A DNA stretch of 64,000 bases from Armatimonadota bacterium (GTDB taxonomy: Bacteria > Armatimonadota > Fimbriimonadia > Fimbriimonadales > Fimbriimonadaceae): contig JAFDWX010000004.1 of the NCBI GenBank assembly GCA_018268255.1, positions 1-64,000 of the forward strand. Direction: 5' to 3'. The notes beneath the pieces were generated by a model, which worked only from the letters and a program-made list of their open reading frames with translations, did not search any database and was not told the DNA's origin. The translations under genes and the position numbers were made by a program. This document shows positions 42,881 to 52,083 of the stretch, in pieces (positions within the stretch are counted from its first letter, which is position 1; each line of letters begins with the position of its first letter).

Positions 42881-44509
42881 GTGTTGCGCCAGGAATCACA
42901 AGGAACAAAGCCCGTCTTTGACAGCCTATGCCTTGCCTGCGTGGTGCACGAAAACCATGGTCTGCCTGGAGCCAAGGTCCAAAAAATCTGGGCTGTTGAT
43001 CCTTCCACGATAGCGTTTGAACTATACCAACGCCAAGTATTCCATTTGATTGCCAGCTTTGATGCACAGCTGGCCCGAATCGTCACTTCAGGACATCGGC
43101 CGGAAAAACTCGACGAACAGCCACAGTTTGTTCTAGAGCTTCGACGTCGCCTGCTGGATTCAAGAATCGCGGGTTTTGCACAAGTCGGCTTTGACCGTAT
43201 TGCTGAAATTGAATTTGCCCACGAAGACGAATCGCACACGCTGATCTGCGAGCTGATGGGCAAACACAGCAACTTGATTCTGGTTGATGCTGAGGAGAAG
43301 ATGGTCGCGGCGGGGAAATGGCTAGGGTCTTCGAAATCCAGGAGACCGATTCTTCCTGGTCACGAGTACCAGCCGCCGCCACTGGAACCGCGCCCTTCGC
43401 TTCTCAAGGCTCGCCCAGGGGACGATCTAAGGGATTTTGAAGGCGCGAGTCCATTCCTAATCAAGCTCATCCAATCTGCCCAAGGTCCAAGCCTTGCCCA
43501 GGTTCAAGCTGCAATCCAAGCAAAGAAATTTGAGCCTTCTCACACTTCGAATATTGCGTACCCGATTGACATCTCTCCTTTGATTCCAGAAGCGCGCCCT
43601 GCCAGCGGCTACGATGCCGTCGCAGCCACGATTTTTGAGAATTACAGGCGAGAGCGGATCTTCGAATCACGAAGAGGGTCGCTGCTCGGCCAGTTGCGCC
43701 GAACCCAGTTGGCACGCGAGGTTGCTCTTTCGGAGTTGGAACAAGCAGCAGACACCGCGGCTCGAGCACGAGAGCTGCAAGTGCGAGGCGAACTTCTCCT
43801 AGCCTATGCTCGCTCCGTACATCCTGGCACGGACACCGCCAAAGTCTACGACTATGAAGGCGCTGAACTCGAAATAGAAATCCACCCGGATCTGGATGCC
43901 AAAGCCAATGCCCAAAAATACTTCGACCGGGCGAAAAAGGCAAAAGCCAGCGCGGTGCATGTCCAGGAACAGTTGCACCGTATCCACGAGGACTATCGAA
44001 TTCTATGCGACACGATCTTGGAAGTCGAGCGCGCATCCATGCCGATCCAACTGGAACGAGCCGAGCGAACCTCTGATCAGCGTCGCTGGCTCCATCGGCA
44101 GCAGATTCCAGCCGATAAGCCTGAAGATCGACCGTACCAGGGAAAGGCCATTCGAGAACTCCTAGGTCCCGGAGGCTTCAAGGTTCTTTATGGCGACAAT
44201 GCGGAAGCGAACGATTTCTTGACCATGCGAGTGGCTCGCCCTAACGACTATTGGCTCCACGTCCGCGGAGCGCCCAGCTGCCATGTGGTGATCCAGACTT
44301 CCAACAAACCCGAGCGGGTCCAGCCGGATACCTTGACCTTTGCTGCGCTGGTCGCCGCACGCCATAGCCCGGCGAAACACTCCAACTATGTCACGGTGGA
44401 CTATACGCTCAAAAAGTACGTGCGAAAGCCCAAGGGTGCTAACTCGGGCACGGCGGTCTACACCCACGAAAAATCGGTTCACGTCGATCCCACCGCCGCG
44501 CGGGATTAA
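42881..44509 (+). CDS. NFACT/RqcH-like ribosome quality control factor
   Basis: A protein of about 542 residues from the Rqc2/RqcH (fibronectin-binding A) family, which tags stalled nascent chains on 50S subunits with C-terminal alanines. It has the NFACT-N domain with an Asp-Arg pair (GFDRIAEIEF), a coiled-coil middle with many Ala/Glu/Arg, and an NFACT-R domain ending in DYWLHVRGAPSCHVVI and KPKGANSGTAVYTHEKSV. The start is uncertain: GTG 42863, GTG 42881 or TTG 42884; the last two follow AGAGGAG. The N terminus carries about 10 extra residues before the family's usual start. Confidence 0.9.
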   Translation: MLRQESQGTKPVFDSLCLACVVHENHGLPGAKVQKIWAVDPSTIAFELYQRQVFHLIASFDAQLARIVTSGHRPEKLDEQPQFVLELRRRLLDSRIAGFAQVGFDRIAEIEFAHEDESHTLICELMGKHSNLILVDAEEKMVAAGKWLGSSKSRRPILPGHEYQPPPLEPRPSLLKARPGDDLRDFEGASPFLIKLIQSAQGPSLAQVQAAIQAKKFEPSHTSNIAYPIDISPLIPEARPASGYDAVAATIFENYRRERIFESRRGSLLGQLRRTQLAREVALSELEQAADTAARARELQVRGELLLAYARSVHPGTDTAKVYDYEGAELEIEIHPDLDAKANAQKYFDRAKKAKASAVHVQEQLHRIHEDYRILCDTILEVERASMPIQLERAERTSDQRRWLHRQQIPADKPEDRPYQGKAIRELLGPGGFKVLYGDNAEANDFLTMRVARPNDYWLHVRGAPSCHVVIQTSNKPERVQPDTLTFAALVAARHSPAKHSNYVTVDYTLKKYVRKPKGANSGTAVYTHEKSVHVDPTAARD

Positions 44510-44574
44510 CAGGCAAAAATCCCCGCAAATCTGCACCACCTAGCGTACAATGTTCTTCGAGAGAGGGAGAAAAG

Positions 44575-45372
44575 ATGAAATTTTGCACTAAGTTGTTGTT
44601 TCTTGCTGCGGTAATGGCTCCACTGGGAGCCCAAGCCTTAACCATCGGAGGATGGTCCACCACTCGAGGCGGCTCGGGATCCATCGTTTCGGGGATCGAC
44701 GCGAGCCAATTTCGCGGAGGAATCGAAGCGGCGTTTGCAGGCGTGATGTTCGCCAACACCGATACGTTGACCCAGCAATTCCTGAGCGGGATCGACGTTC
44801 TGATGATTTCGTCCACAGTGTCCGGTAACCAAGCCATCACTCCGCTATCCACCGATGAGCAGAACGCACTCGCTTCTTGGGTAGCCAGCGGGGGATGTGC
44901 GATCATCTACGCCGACAACGACACATTTTCCGGCGCAGGCTCTGATGCTGCGAACGAGAGTCTCATCGACCCATTCGGGATGGACATCAGCGGGACGGCA
45001 AACAACGCCCAGCATCTCACTATTACGGATGTGTCGAACCCAATCGCCAATGGAGCCCACGGTGCGACCACCGGAGCCATGTACCTGTTCCCTGGTGCTT
45101 TCGATAGCATTGGCACTGGAACCTCGGTCGGAGTGGTGGATGCGTTCAGCAAGTCCGGCCTTGTGGCATTTGCTCCAGGCTCCTTCGGCGCCGGATCAGG
45201 TGGTGTGGTCGTTTTCTCGGATGCCTCGCCCACGTTCAACGGCTTCACTGATGACGGCTTCCGGATCCTGAGCCTCAACTCGATCGACTACGTTTGCACC
45301 GTTCCAGAACCTGCGAGCCTCGCGATCTTCGGAATCGGACTTGCGGCACTCCGGAAGCGGCGAACGAAGTAA
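44575..45372 (+). CDS. PEP-CTERM sorted protein, DUF4350-like
   Basis: A 265-residue exported protein, unrelated in its core to the three tandem copies. The signal peptide ends AQA. The domain has a GATase/DUF4350-like look (GIDVLMISST, LASWVASGGCAIIYADND). The C terminus has VPEPAS, a hydrophobic stretch and RKRRTK, the exosortase tag. A GAGAGAGGGAG stretch gives a strong ribosome site, and TACAAT lies 32 nt before the ATG. It has its own terminator. Confidence 0.9.
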   Translation: MKFCTKLLFLAAVMAPLGAQALTIGGWSTTRGGSGSIVSGIDASQFRGGIEAAFAGVMFANTDTLTQQFLSGIDVLMISSTVSGNQAITPLSTDEQNALASWVASGGCAIIYADNDTFSGAGSDAANESLIDPFGMDISGTANNAQHLTITDVSNPIANGAHGATTGAMYLFPGAFDSIGTGTSVGVVDAFSKSGLVAFAPGSFGAGSGGVVVFSDASPTFNGFTDDGFRILSLNSIDYVCTVPEPASLAIFGIGLAALRKRRTK

Positions 45373-45384
45373 GCAATCACAAGT

Positions 45385-45409
45385 GGGCGCTTGAATTGAT
45401 CGGGCGCCC
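45385..45409 (+). terminator. Hairpin after the DUF4350-like PEP-CTERM gene
   Basis: GGGCGC / GCGCCC, a 6-bp stem with a 13-nt loop, 12 nt after the stop; TTGCT follows. It is a plausible but short terminator. Confidence 0.45.
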
Positions 45410-45467
45410 TTGCTATGTCAGCTGATCACAACAATTGGAGCTTCGGTGATGCTGGACATCACCGCGG

Positions 45468-46433
45468 CTAGAGTGAACCTTCAAAGGCGGGCATTTCTTG
45501 TATGCGTTTCTGAGCGACTTTGGAGGTGTGCACAGCTTTTATCCGGAGGTGGACTGGATCAAATCGGTAAATTCCTGCCCTCTTCCAACCACCCGTTGAC
45601 TTCGTATAGAACTTGAATGGTCTTGCAGAAAACACGTCAAGAAGTCCATCACTTCTCGCGCGAATCTCAACACTGAACCGATGGACCCAACGCGCCACGA
45701 TTCCCTTTGGTGAGATGATCACCGTGTGGGTCTCAAGATCCGTTTCTCTGGGGCCAGTAACTTCAAATCTGCGCTGGAGAATGAACCTCCGTCTCGGATC
45801 GAATGCGATAGCGCCTACAGAAGAATCAATGGACTCCAACCGCATATTCTCCCTCGACAGTCGTGACAGCAACTTCTGCTCATCGTTTGTGGCACCGATA
45901 CACGGGGGAAATGGCTTACCCGCCGCTATGTTGGAAGCGAATAGAAGAGAGTCTCCTGTAATCCAGGTGCGGTTCAGGAGCGATTTCTCCACGACCGAAA
46001 ACTGTTTCTTCCCTTTATTCAACTTCAGATCAAAACCAATATCCTTGTTGTCTCTTTTGCCCCAGACCAGAATATGCTGTTGATCTTCAGAAACAGCCGC
46101 ATCGATCAGAGCACATTCAAGCCGAGTGTGAAACGTACCGCCATCTCTCCAGACCACATTTAATACCGTGGCCACGCTCGAGTTTTGATTCCAGACTAAA
46201 AAGTCACGTCCGTACGTAAGGCCGTCTTTAGAAGCATCGCCAAATGGCGGAGCCGTAACCTTGCGCACCACGGTTGTGGCATTTTCAAGTGTTGCACCGT
46301 TGACGAGAGTCCATCTTGCATTGAGTTCAAGCTGTCCGCTTTTGTTCATCGGCAGGGGCCACTTTTGAGCCTCACAAGATACATACGTTGTCTGAAGGAT
46401 TGAGCAAAAAAGGGCTAGGCAGACGATGTGCAT
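45468..46433 (-). CDS. Secreted hypothetical protein, beta-rich
   Basis: A 321-residue protein with a signal-like N terminus (MHIVCLALFCSILQTTYVSC). The mature part looks like a repeated beta-strand (propeller-like) protein with no recognised motif. ATG 46433 is used; the longer frame begins with a TTG. The codon choice looks less GC-rich than the neighbours', which could reflect later arrival or weak expression. It stands alone between two intergenic gaps. Confidence 0.65.
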   Translation of the reverse strand: MHIVCLALFCSILQTTYVSCEAQKWPLPMNKSGQLELNARWTLVNGATLENATTVVRKVTAPPFGDASKDGLTYGRDFLVWNQNSSVATVLNVVWRDGGTFHTRLECALIDAAVSEDQQHILVWGKRDNKDIGFDLKLNKGKKQFSVVEKSLLNRTWITGDSLLFASNIAAGKPFPPCIGATNDEQKLLSRLSRENMRLESIDSSVGAIAFDPRRRFILQRRFEVTGPRETDLETHTVIISPKGIVARWVHRFSVEIRARSDGLLDVFSARPFKFYTKSTGGWKRAGIYRFDPVHLRIKAVHTSKVAQKRIQEMPAFEGSL

Positions 46434-46517
46434 CTTGTTACTCAACTCCTATTTCATTCGCAAATACCAAATCCACATAATTAGCTAATGCCGAGGCAGG
46501 TGACGTGAAAGCGTTCT

Positions 46518-46670
46518 ATGCACTTTGAGACCTCGTACATGACATTGCCATTGCCACAACTTAAGCCTACATCAAAACGTGAAGTGAATGACCTACTTGA
46601 CCACTTCGGCACAAACCAGAACGCCAACGTGCTAACACTTGCCCAGTTCGGGCGCACCAAACTGGTTTAA
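46518..46670 (+). CDS. Possible 50-residue small gene
   Basis: An ATG-initiated frame of 51 codons (begins MHFETSYMTLPL, ends FGRTKLV) in the gap upstream of trxB's stop. There is no ribosome site. The only support is that its TAA overlaps the trxB stop by exactly 4 nt, like four other tail-to-tail pairs in this window. It could easily be chance. A 6-bp hairpin (CCAGTT / AACTGG, 46643-46665) lies at its 3' end, just after trxB on the other strand. Confidence 0.25.
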   Translation: MHFETSYMTLPLPQLKPTSKREVNDLLDHFGTNQNANVLTLAQFGRTKLV

Positions 46671-47623
46671 CCGACCACTTGTGCTTCTGCCGAGGCTTCC
46701 AAAGACTCCAGATATCGCTCTGCATCGATGGCGGCCATACACCCGCTGCCTGCGGCGGTGACGGCTTGCCGGTAGACACTGTCGGCGACGTCCCCCGCGA
46801 CAAAGACTCCAGGGATCTTCGTTCGCGTCGAGTTGGGCTCCGGAACCAAATAGCCCGCAGGATCCATATCCAGCACACCGACAAAAAGATCGCTATTCGG
46901 CTTATGCCCGATTGCCACAAAAACACCGTCGATCGGCACTTCCCAAGTTGAATCGTCCTGGGTGCTCCGCAGACGCACAGCGTTGACCTTACGCGGCATC
47001 TCAGTCCCTAGAACCTCGTCGATGGCGGCGTTGTACACCACCTCGATCTTCGGATTCTTGAGGACTCGGTCTTGCATGATCTTGCTGGCTCGGAATTCAT
47101 CGCGGCGATGAACCAACGTGACCTTGCTGGCGTGGCGAGTGAGGTAATTCGCTTCTTCCATCGCCGTATCTCCACCGCCCACAACCATGACTTCCTTGCC
47201 ACGGAAAAAGAAGCCATCGCACGTGGCACACGCGCTGACTCCGTATCCGCCAAACTCGACTTCACCCTTCACACCGAGCCATTTTGCGCTTGCCCCTGTT
47301 GCGATGATCACAGCATTGGCCTGGTACTCGGTCTCGCCCACCCAAACTCGGTGCGGATGCGACGAGAAGTCGACCTTGGTGACGGTTTCCCCAATGATTT
47401 CCGTTCCAAATCGAGCAGCCTGCTTCTGGAAGAGCTCCATCATCTCCGGACCCATAATTCCATCCGGGAATCCAGGGTAGTTCTCCACATCGGTGGTGAT
47501 GGTCAACTGTCCTCCCGGCTGGAATCCCGTGAACATAAGCGGATTGAGACTCGCCCGGCCCGCATAAAGGGCTGCCGTATAGCCCGCGGGGCCAGCGCCG
47601 ATGATAATCACATTTCGAACCAT
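46667..47623 (-). CDS. trxB: Thioredoxin reductase
   Basis: A 318-residue low-molecular-weight thioredoxin reductase. FAD motif GAGPAGYTAALYAGRA (residues about 9-24), the redox disulfide CATC in SACATCDGFF, NADPH motif GGGDTAMEEA, and the closing GVFVAGDVAD are all present. It starts 16 nt after the dsbD stop at ATG 47623, so the two share a transcript. Electrons from NADPH would flow through TrxB and a thioredoxin to DsbD. Confidence 0.96.
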   Translation of the reverse strand: MVRNVIIIGAGPAGYTAALYAGRASLNPLMFTGFQPGGQLTITTDVENYPGFPDGIMGPEMMELFQKQAARFGTEIIGETVTKVDFSSHPHRVWVGETEYQANAVIIATGASAKWLGVKGEVEFGGYGVSACATCDGFFFRGKEVMVVGGGDTAMEEANYLTRHASKVTLVHRRDEFRASKIMQDRVLKNPKIEVVYNAAIDEVLGTEMPRKVNAVRLRSTQDDSTWEVPIDGVFVAIGHKPNSDLFVGVLDMDPAGYLVPEPNSTRTKIPGVFVAGDVADSVYRQAVTAAGSGCMAAIDAERYLESLEASAEAQVVG

Positions 47624-47639
47624 AGTTTCTTGCACTATT

Positions 47640-49622
47640 TTAGCGTTTCGCCGACGTGTCCGTTCCCTCGACCATGGCGATTCCTTCTTCGATGAACTTC
47701 GCGAAGTCCGCGGGCGAGTGGCCAGATCCACCCAGGATTTTCACCGGCTTGCCTGTGTTCGGGTCCAGCACGACATAGACTGGCAACGTTTTGCTGTTGG
47801 TCAGTTTCGTCTGCAGTTCGGCGTTCTTGTCGTCGATCCCGATACGATCTGTGAAAAGCTTGGCCCTCACGACCCGCTTGAATTGGGTCTGAACGGCGCT
47901 ATCCGGAAAGACGTTTGCCTCCATATCGCGGCAATTGGTGCAGGTGACCCCCGTAAAGTCTATGAAGACGGCCTTACGCTCAGCTTTGGCCTGTTCCACA
48001 GCCGTGTCGAAGCTATCTAGCCAGGGCAACTCACTTCCACTGGATTTGGCACGTCCCGCCGCATTGGGATAGGGATCGGGCGGCAAAAATCCACTGAGCT
48101 TGCCGAGGGGCGCGCCCTGGATTCCGGCAAGGCACCAACCGGCTGCGAGAACACTGGCAACTCCGAATCCGCGCCTCAACCATCCGATTTTGATCGCCTC
48201 ATCGCTATGCCCCAACTTGATCCAACCCAAAAGGTACAGGCCCGCGAGGATCATGATGGAGGACCAGATGCTGAGAAAGACTGGACGGGTGATCCATCCC
48301 AGGGTATAGACAAGATCGATGTTGCTGAGGAACTTCAGAGCTGCTGCGAGTTCCAAAAAGCCCATAAACGCCTTGACCGTCGCCAACCAAGAACCTGATT
48401 TGGGAAGTTTGCCGAGCCATTGCGGAAACAGTGCCAACAGGAAAAATGGAAGGGCAAAGGCGGTGCTGAACGAGAGCATTCCAAGCGCGGGGTAAGTCCA
48501 CTCGCCTTGGGTCGCGCTAAGGAGCAAGGTTCCCACAAAGGGAACGGTGCAGGTGAAAGTGGTCAGGCTGAATGTCACGCCCATGAAGATCGGCCCTGCC
48601 AGACCCCCAGACCGCGACTTGGAACTGAATTTGTTCACCATCCCTTGCGGAAGGACGAGTTCGAAGAGACCAAACAGGCTCATTGCAAGGAAGATAAAGA
48701 GCGCGGCAAGGAAGAAGTTGACAATGGGATTCGTAGCCAGTTTCTGGATCCCAGAGGCTCCAAAAATGGCGGTGACCGCAAGCCCCACACCGGTAAAGCT
48801 CAGCAAGATTCCCATGCAATAAGCGAGTGCTCCCCGGATATCGCGACCAGACTCCCCGCCGCGTTTCGTAAAGAAACTCACCGTGATGGGGATCATCGGG
48901 AAGACGCAGGGTGTGAGCAGAGCCGTAAGACCAGCTCCGAATGCCAGCAGGAGGAAGCTAAAAAGTCCGCTCTTCTTGGCCTGCTCAATTTGAACCTGCG
49001 TTGCGTCCTTGGCAGAACTCCCTGAATCGGCAGCTGGCTTGGGTGCGTCGCCGCTATGGCCCATGGAAGTGTTGTTGGGCTGGTCGGGTACCTCCGTGCT
49101 TGCCGAGGCAAACTCGGGCCGAGCCGCGCCTGGCTCGATCGGGAATTCAACGGTCAGAGGAGTTGCATCGGGTCGTGCGCAGGTGGTTTTGGTGCACGAT
49201 TGATACCGCTTGCTGATGACCGCCTTTGCGGTCCCAGTCGCGCCCGCATCGATTTCGATGGGCAACGCCAGCACGACATCGCCTTCGTGGTACTCGACAT
49301 CGATCCCAAAGTTCTTGTCGTGCTTTTTCCCTGGAGGTGGTTCAACAAGCGCACCGGCCTGCTTGACACCTTTCGAGTCCGTCGGATTCAACGCAATTTC
49401 CAGCGAGATCGGCCCCTCATCGTACTTCTTGGTACCGTAAAAATACCAGTCCGGCTGGGTCACTCCAGTGATGAGAATTCTTCCCTTCTCTCCAGCGCGA
49501 AGGCTCGTCTGCTCCAACTTCGCGGTCCATTTCACTGGATCTCCGGTCTGGGCCATGGCAAAAATAGCCATCAAAGCCAGAACTACCGCGAAAAAGGCCT
49601 TTCTCATTGTCAATTGATTCAT
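47640..49622 (-). CDS. dsbD: Thiol:disulfide interchange protein DsbD
   Basis: A 660-residue three-domain transporter of reducing power across the membrane. A signal peptide leads into an N-terminal immunoglobulin-like domain with Cys in SCTKTTC; the central membrane domain has about eight helices with TPCVFPM and TFTCTVPF, the Cys pair that moves electrons; the C-terminal thioredoxin domain has CTNC (TGVTCTNCRDME). A Ser/Ala-rich linker joins domains 1 and 2. ATG 49622 or ATG 49607 is the start. The pairing with trxB fits the pathway. Confidence 0.95.
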   Translation of the reverse strand: MNQLTMRKAFFAVVLALMAIFAMAQTGDPVKWTAKLEQTSLRAGEKGRILITGVTQPDWYFYGTKKYDEGPISLEIALNPTDSKGVKQAGALVEPPPGKKHDKNFGIDVEYHEGDVVLALPIEIDAGATGTAKAVISKRYQSCTKTTCARPDATPLTVEFPIEPGAARPEFASASTEVPDQPNNTSMGHSGDAPKPAADSGSSAKDATQVQIEQAKKSGLFSFLLLAFGAGLTALLTPCVFPMIPITVSFFTKRGGESGRDIRGALAYCMGILLSFTGVGLAVTAIFGASGIQKLATNPIVNFFLAALFIFLAMSLFGLFELVLPQGMVNKFSSKSRSGGLAGPIFMGVTFSLTTFTCTVPFVGTLLLSATQGEWTYPALGMLSFSTAFALPFFLLALFPQWLGKLPKSGSWLATVKAFMGFLELAAALKFLSNIDLVYTLGWITRPVFLSIWSSIMILAGLYLLGWIKLGHSDEAIKIGWLRRGFGVASVLAAGWCLAGIQGAPLGKLSGFLPPDPYPNAAGRAKSSGSELPWLDSFDTAVEQAKAERKAVFIDFTGVTCTNCRDMEANVFPDSAVQTQFKRVVRAKLFTDRIGIDDKNAELQTKLTNSKTLPVYVVLDPNTGKPVKILGGSGHSPADFAKFIEEGIAMVEGTDTSAKR

Positions 49623-49692
49623 ACCGGTGTATGCAGTGAAATCGTTCGCCAGGACGTGGATTCTAATGGATCATCGAGGCTTGAAGTTCCCG

Positions 49693-50586
49693 TCACACGT
49701 GGGCGTTCAGCCAGTCCAGGTTCTTTTGAATCATGTCAGGATGCCAATCGTGTCCCCAATCATACGAGAGGAGGCGCTTGGCACCAGGAAGAGCCCCGTA
49801 GATCGCTTGGACAGTGTCGGGCCGACAAGCGGGGTCCTTCAGTCCGAACGACACTTGTGTCGGGACGTGGCAAGCCGTGGCCTGATTGAGCGTGTCGTAG
49901 TAGCTCAACGTGTGCATGACAAGTTCTCGGCCCAGCGGGCGTGAGTCCATAAAGTCCACGAGTTCCTTCAGAGGATATCGGTAGGCGTTTCTCGTCATCG
50001 TCTCGCGCATCGCCCCAAGGAACGGCATATCCGCGACAACTGCCTTCACCAACGGGCACCATGCTCCCAGCCAAATCGAAAGACCTGCTCCTTGTGAGAG
50101 GCCCATGGAAGCCAACCTTCCTTCGTCTACTTCGATTTGGGCTTGCAGGACTCGCATGGCCATGGCACATCGCTGCCACAAGGTGCGGAAAATCCAGGTC
50201 TCCGGTGATTCCGCGCCTTCTGCAAAATAGCCTCGGGAGGGGTGATATTTCTCTTGATGGAAAGCATCGGCGCCCAGAAGATTGACGCTCAGCGAGACAA
50301 AGTTCGAGCGAGTGCCGTACTGGTCGGGCAACTTGCTCTCCCGGCCGTAAGGCGGCACCCAGAAGAACCCGGGCAACTTAACACCGCCATCGGGGATCGC
50401 AATCCAGCCGGAGAGTCTGGCACCGTCCAGCGCACGAAAGTCGATTCTTTCTACCGAAAATCCGTCGAGTGGGTAGTCGTTGTGCCGCGTGCGAACAAAA
50501 TCCAAAGGCGCAGAGGCCACTTCGGACCACGCCTGACGCCAAAATGCCTCGAAATCCTCGGGCGGATATGGTTCCAGAAGACTCAT
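49693..50586 (-). CDS. Alpha/beta hydrolase, acetyl xylan esterase (CE7)-like
   Basis: A 297-residue cytoplasmic esterase. The nucleophile lies in GLSQGAG (CE7-type GxSQG), the acid in LKDPACRPDT, and the His in WGHDWHPD. The N-terminal wording YPPEDFEAFWRQAW and ARLSGWIAIPDG fits the CE7 (acetyl xylan esterase/cephalosporin C deacetylase) family, which removes acetyl groups from sugars. ATGA overlap with the NIL-domain gene. Confidence 0.85.
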   Translation of the reverse strand: MSLLEPYPPEDFEAFWRQAWSEVASAPLDFVRTRHNDYPLDGFSVERIDFRALDGARLSGWIAIPDGGVKLPGFFWVPPYGRESKLPDQYGTRSNFVSLSVNLLGADAFHQEKYHPSRGYFAEGAESPETWIFRTLWQRCAMAMRVLQAQIEVDEGRLASMGLSQGAGLSIWLGAWCPLVKAVVADMPFLGAMRETMTRNAYRYPLKELVDFMDSRPLGRELVMHTLSYYDTLNQATACHVPTQVSFGLKDPACRPDTVQAIYGALPGAKRLLSYDWGHDWHPDMIQKNLDWLNAHV

Positions 50587-50822
50587 GCGCCGACAGCGCG
50601 CTGCTTTGCTTCAACATGGAGCCCAGTCGTCATCAACCAGGCGGTCGCGCGCTGAACTTCTTCTAGAGGACCTTCCAAAACGACATGTGCCCAGCCGTAA
50701 TCCGTGTCGATATTGGCCTTAACAATATTCACCTTGACTCGGAAATCCTGTCCGAGTTGCCACAGCCACGGTCGCGAAACCGACTCAGCACGAGCAGTGA
50801 TGGTGAGATCGACAGATGTCAT
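50583..50822 (-). CDS. NIL-domain (ferredoxin-like) small protein
   Basis: A 79-residue protein consisting of one NIL/ACT-like ferredoxin fold (VDLTITARAESVSRPWLWQL...WAHVVLEGPLEEVQRATAWL). NIL domains occur at the C terminus of methionine ABC ATPases (MetN) and as free proteins near sulfur-amino-acid genes; they may bind a small ligand. ATG 50822 is used; an extension to 50918 would begin with a TTG and reach into the leuA promoter region. Coupled to the esterase by 4 nt. Confidence 0.75.
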   Translation of the reverse strand: MTSVDLTITARAESVSRPWLWQLGQDFRVKVNIVKANIDTDYGWAHVVLEGPLEEVQRATAWLMTTGLHVEAKQRAVGA

Positions 50823-50932
50823 GACGAAGGAAGTGTATCTCAAAACTTCCTGCATGATGAGGATCGAACCCGGCAACCTTGCTCGGAACCCCGTATACTG
50901 CTCCATACTTCTTCTCAAACTGGAGTATCACG

Positions 50933-52078
50933 ATGAGCGACAAGGTTTATGTATTCGATACCACTCTGCGCGACGGCGAGCAGAGTCCCGGCGTAAGGCT
51001 GAACCTGGATCAGAAGCTGGAAATCGCCCGTGCACTTGAGGACCTAGGGGTCGACATCATCGAAGCTGGCTTCCCTATCAGTTCGCCCGGCGATTTTGAA
51101 TCAGTGCAGACGCTTGCGCGGGAGATTCGAGGCGTGCAGATTTGTGGACTTACGCGTGCCCGTGAGGCCGACATCGACTGCGCTGGCGAGGCTTTGAAGG
51201 GTGCTGCCAATCCCCGCATCCACACGGGGTTGGGTGTCAGCGAAAATCACCTCCAGCACAAGCTTAGGATGACTCGAGAGCAAGCGCTCGAAGTCGGCGT
51301 TAATGCGGTGAGGCATGCTCGAAAGTACACAGACAACATCGAGTACTTCATGGAAGATTCGGGGCGAGCTGATCCCGAATATGTTTACAAGGTCGTCGAA
51401 AGTGTCATTGAAGCCGGAGCCACGACGATCAACGTCCCTGATACCACGGGCTACACCTATCCCAACGAATATTTCCATCTGATCAAGGGCATCATCGACA
51501 ACGTCCCGAACAGCGATAAGGCCATTTTCAGCTGCCACTGCCACAACGATCTCGGCATGGCAACGGCCAACACCCTCGCCGGAGTGATGGCGGGTGCACG
51601 GCAGGTCGAAGTTACGGTCAACGGAATTGGCGAACGGGCGGGCAACACCGCTCTCGAAGAAGTCGTTATGGCACTCTTTATTCGCAACGACAAATTCGGT
51701 GTGTCGTGCGATGTGAAATCACGCAACTTGCTTGCGATCTCGCGGCTGGTTTCCCGCCTCACTGGGATGATGGTCCAACGCAACAAAGCAGTAGTTGGAG
51801 CCAACGCATACGCTCACTCCAGCGGAATCCACCAGGATGGAGTTCTCAAAGAACGCAGCACCTATGAGATCATCGACCCTCTCATGGTCGGAGCCGAAAA
51901 GAGCGAGATTGTGCTCACGGCCCGTTCTGGGCGCCACGGTTTACGGCACCGCCTGGCCGAACTTGGATTCTCCTTTGAGGAGACACGATTCGAAGAGCTG
52001 TACGCGGCGTTTCTCAACATGGCCGACACCAAAATGGAGGTCAACGACGAAGACCTCCGAACTTTAGTATCGGCCTAA
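50933..52078 (+). CDS. leuA: 2-isopropylmalate synthase, short form without regulatory domain
   Basis: A 381-residue enzyme that condenses acetyl-CoA and 2-oxoisovalerate, the first step of leucine synthesis. [12 protein letters not shown] (residues 9-20), [11 protein letters not shown] and [12 protein letters not shown] are the LeuA signatures. The chain stops right after the LeuA helical subdomain ([10 protein letters not shown]), where the usual 510-residue enzyme continues into the leucine-binding dimer domain, so feedback control should be lost. ATG 50933 follows GGAG at 8 nt. The wording is of LeuA, but a homocitrate or citramalate synthase-like role cannot be excluded. Confidence 0.88.
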   Translation: MSDKVYVFDTTLRDGEQSPGVRLNLDQKLEIARALEDLGVDIIEAGFPISSPGDFESVQTLAREIRGVQICGLTRAREADIDCAGEALKGAANPRIHTGLGVSENHLQHKLRMTREQALEVGVNAVRHARKYTDNIEYFMEDSGRADPEYVYKVVESVIEAGATTINVPDTTGYTYPNEYFHLIKGIIDNVPNSDKAIFSCHCHNDLGMATANTLAGVMAGARQVEVTVNGIGERAGNTALEEVVMALFIRNDKFGVSCDVKSRNLLAISRLVSRLTGMMVQRNKAVVGANAYAHSSGIHQDGVLKERSTYEIIDPLMVGAEKSEIVLTARSGRHGLRHRLAELGFSFEETRFEELYAAFLNMADTKMEVNDEDLRTLVSA

Positions 52079-52083
52079 GATCA

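Noticed and set aside
47624-47731. TrxB extension to 47731
   Set aside because: The added 36 residues are Arg/Ser-rich antisense of dsbD; MVRNVIIIGAGPAG is the family start.
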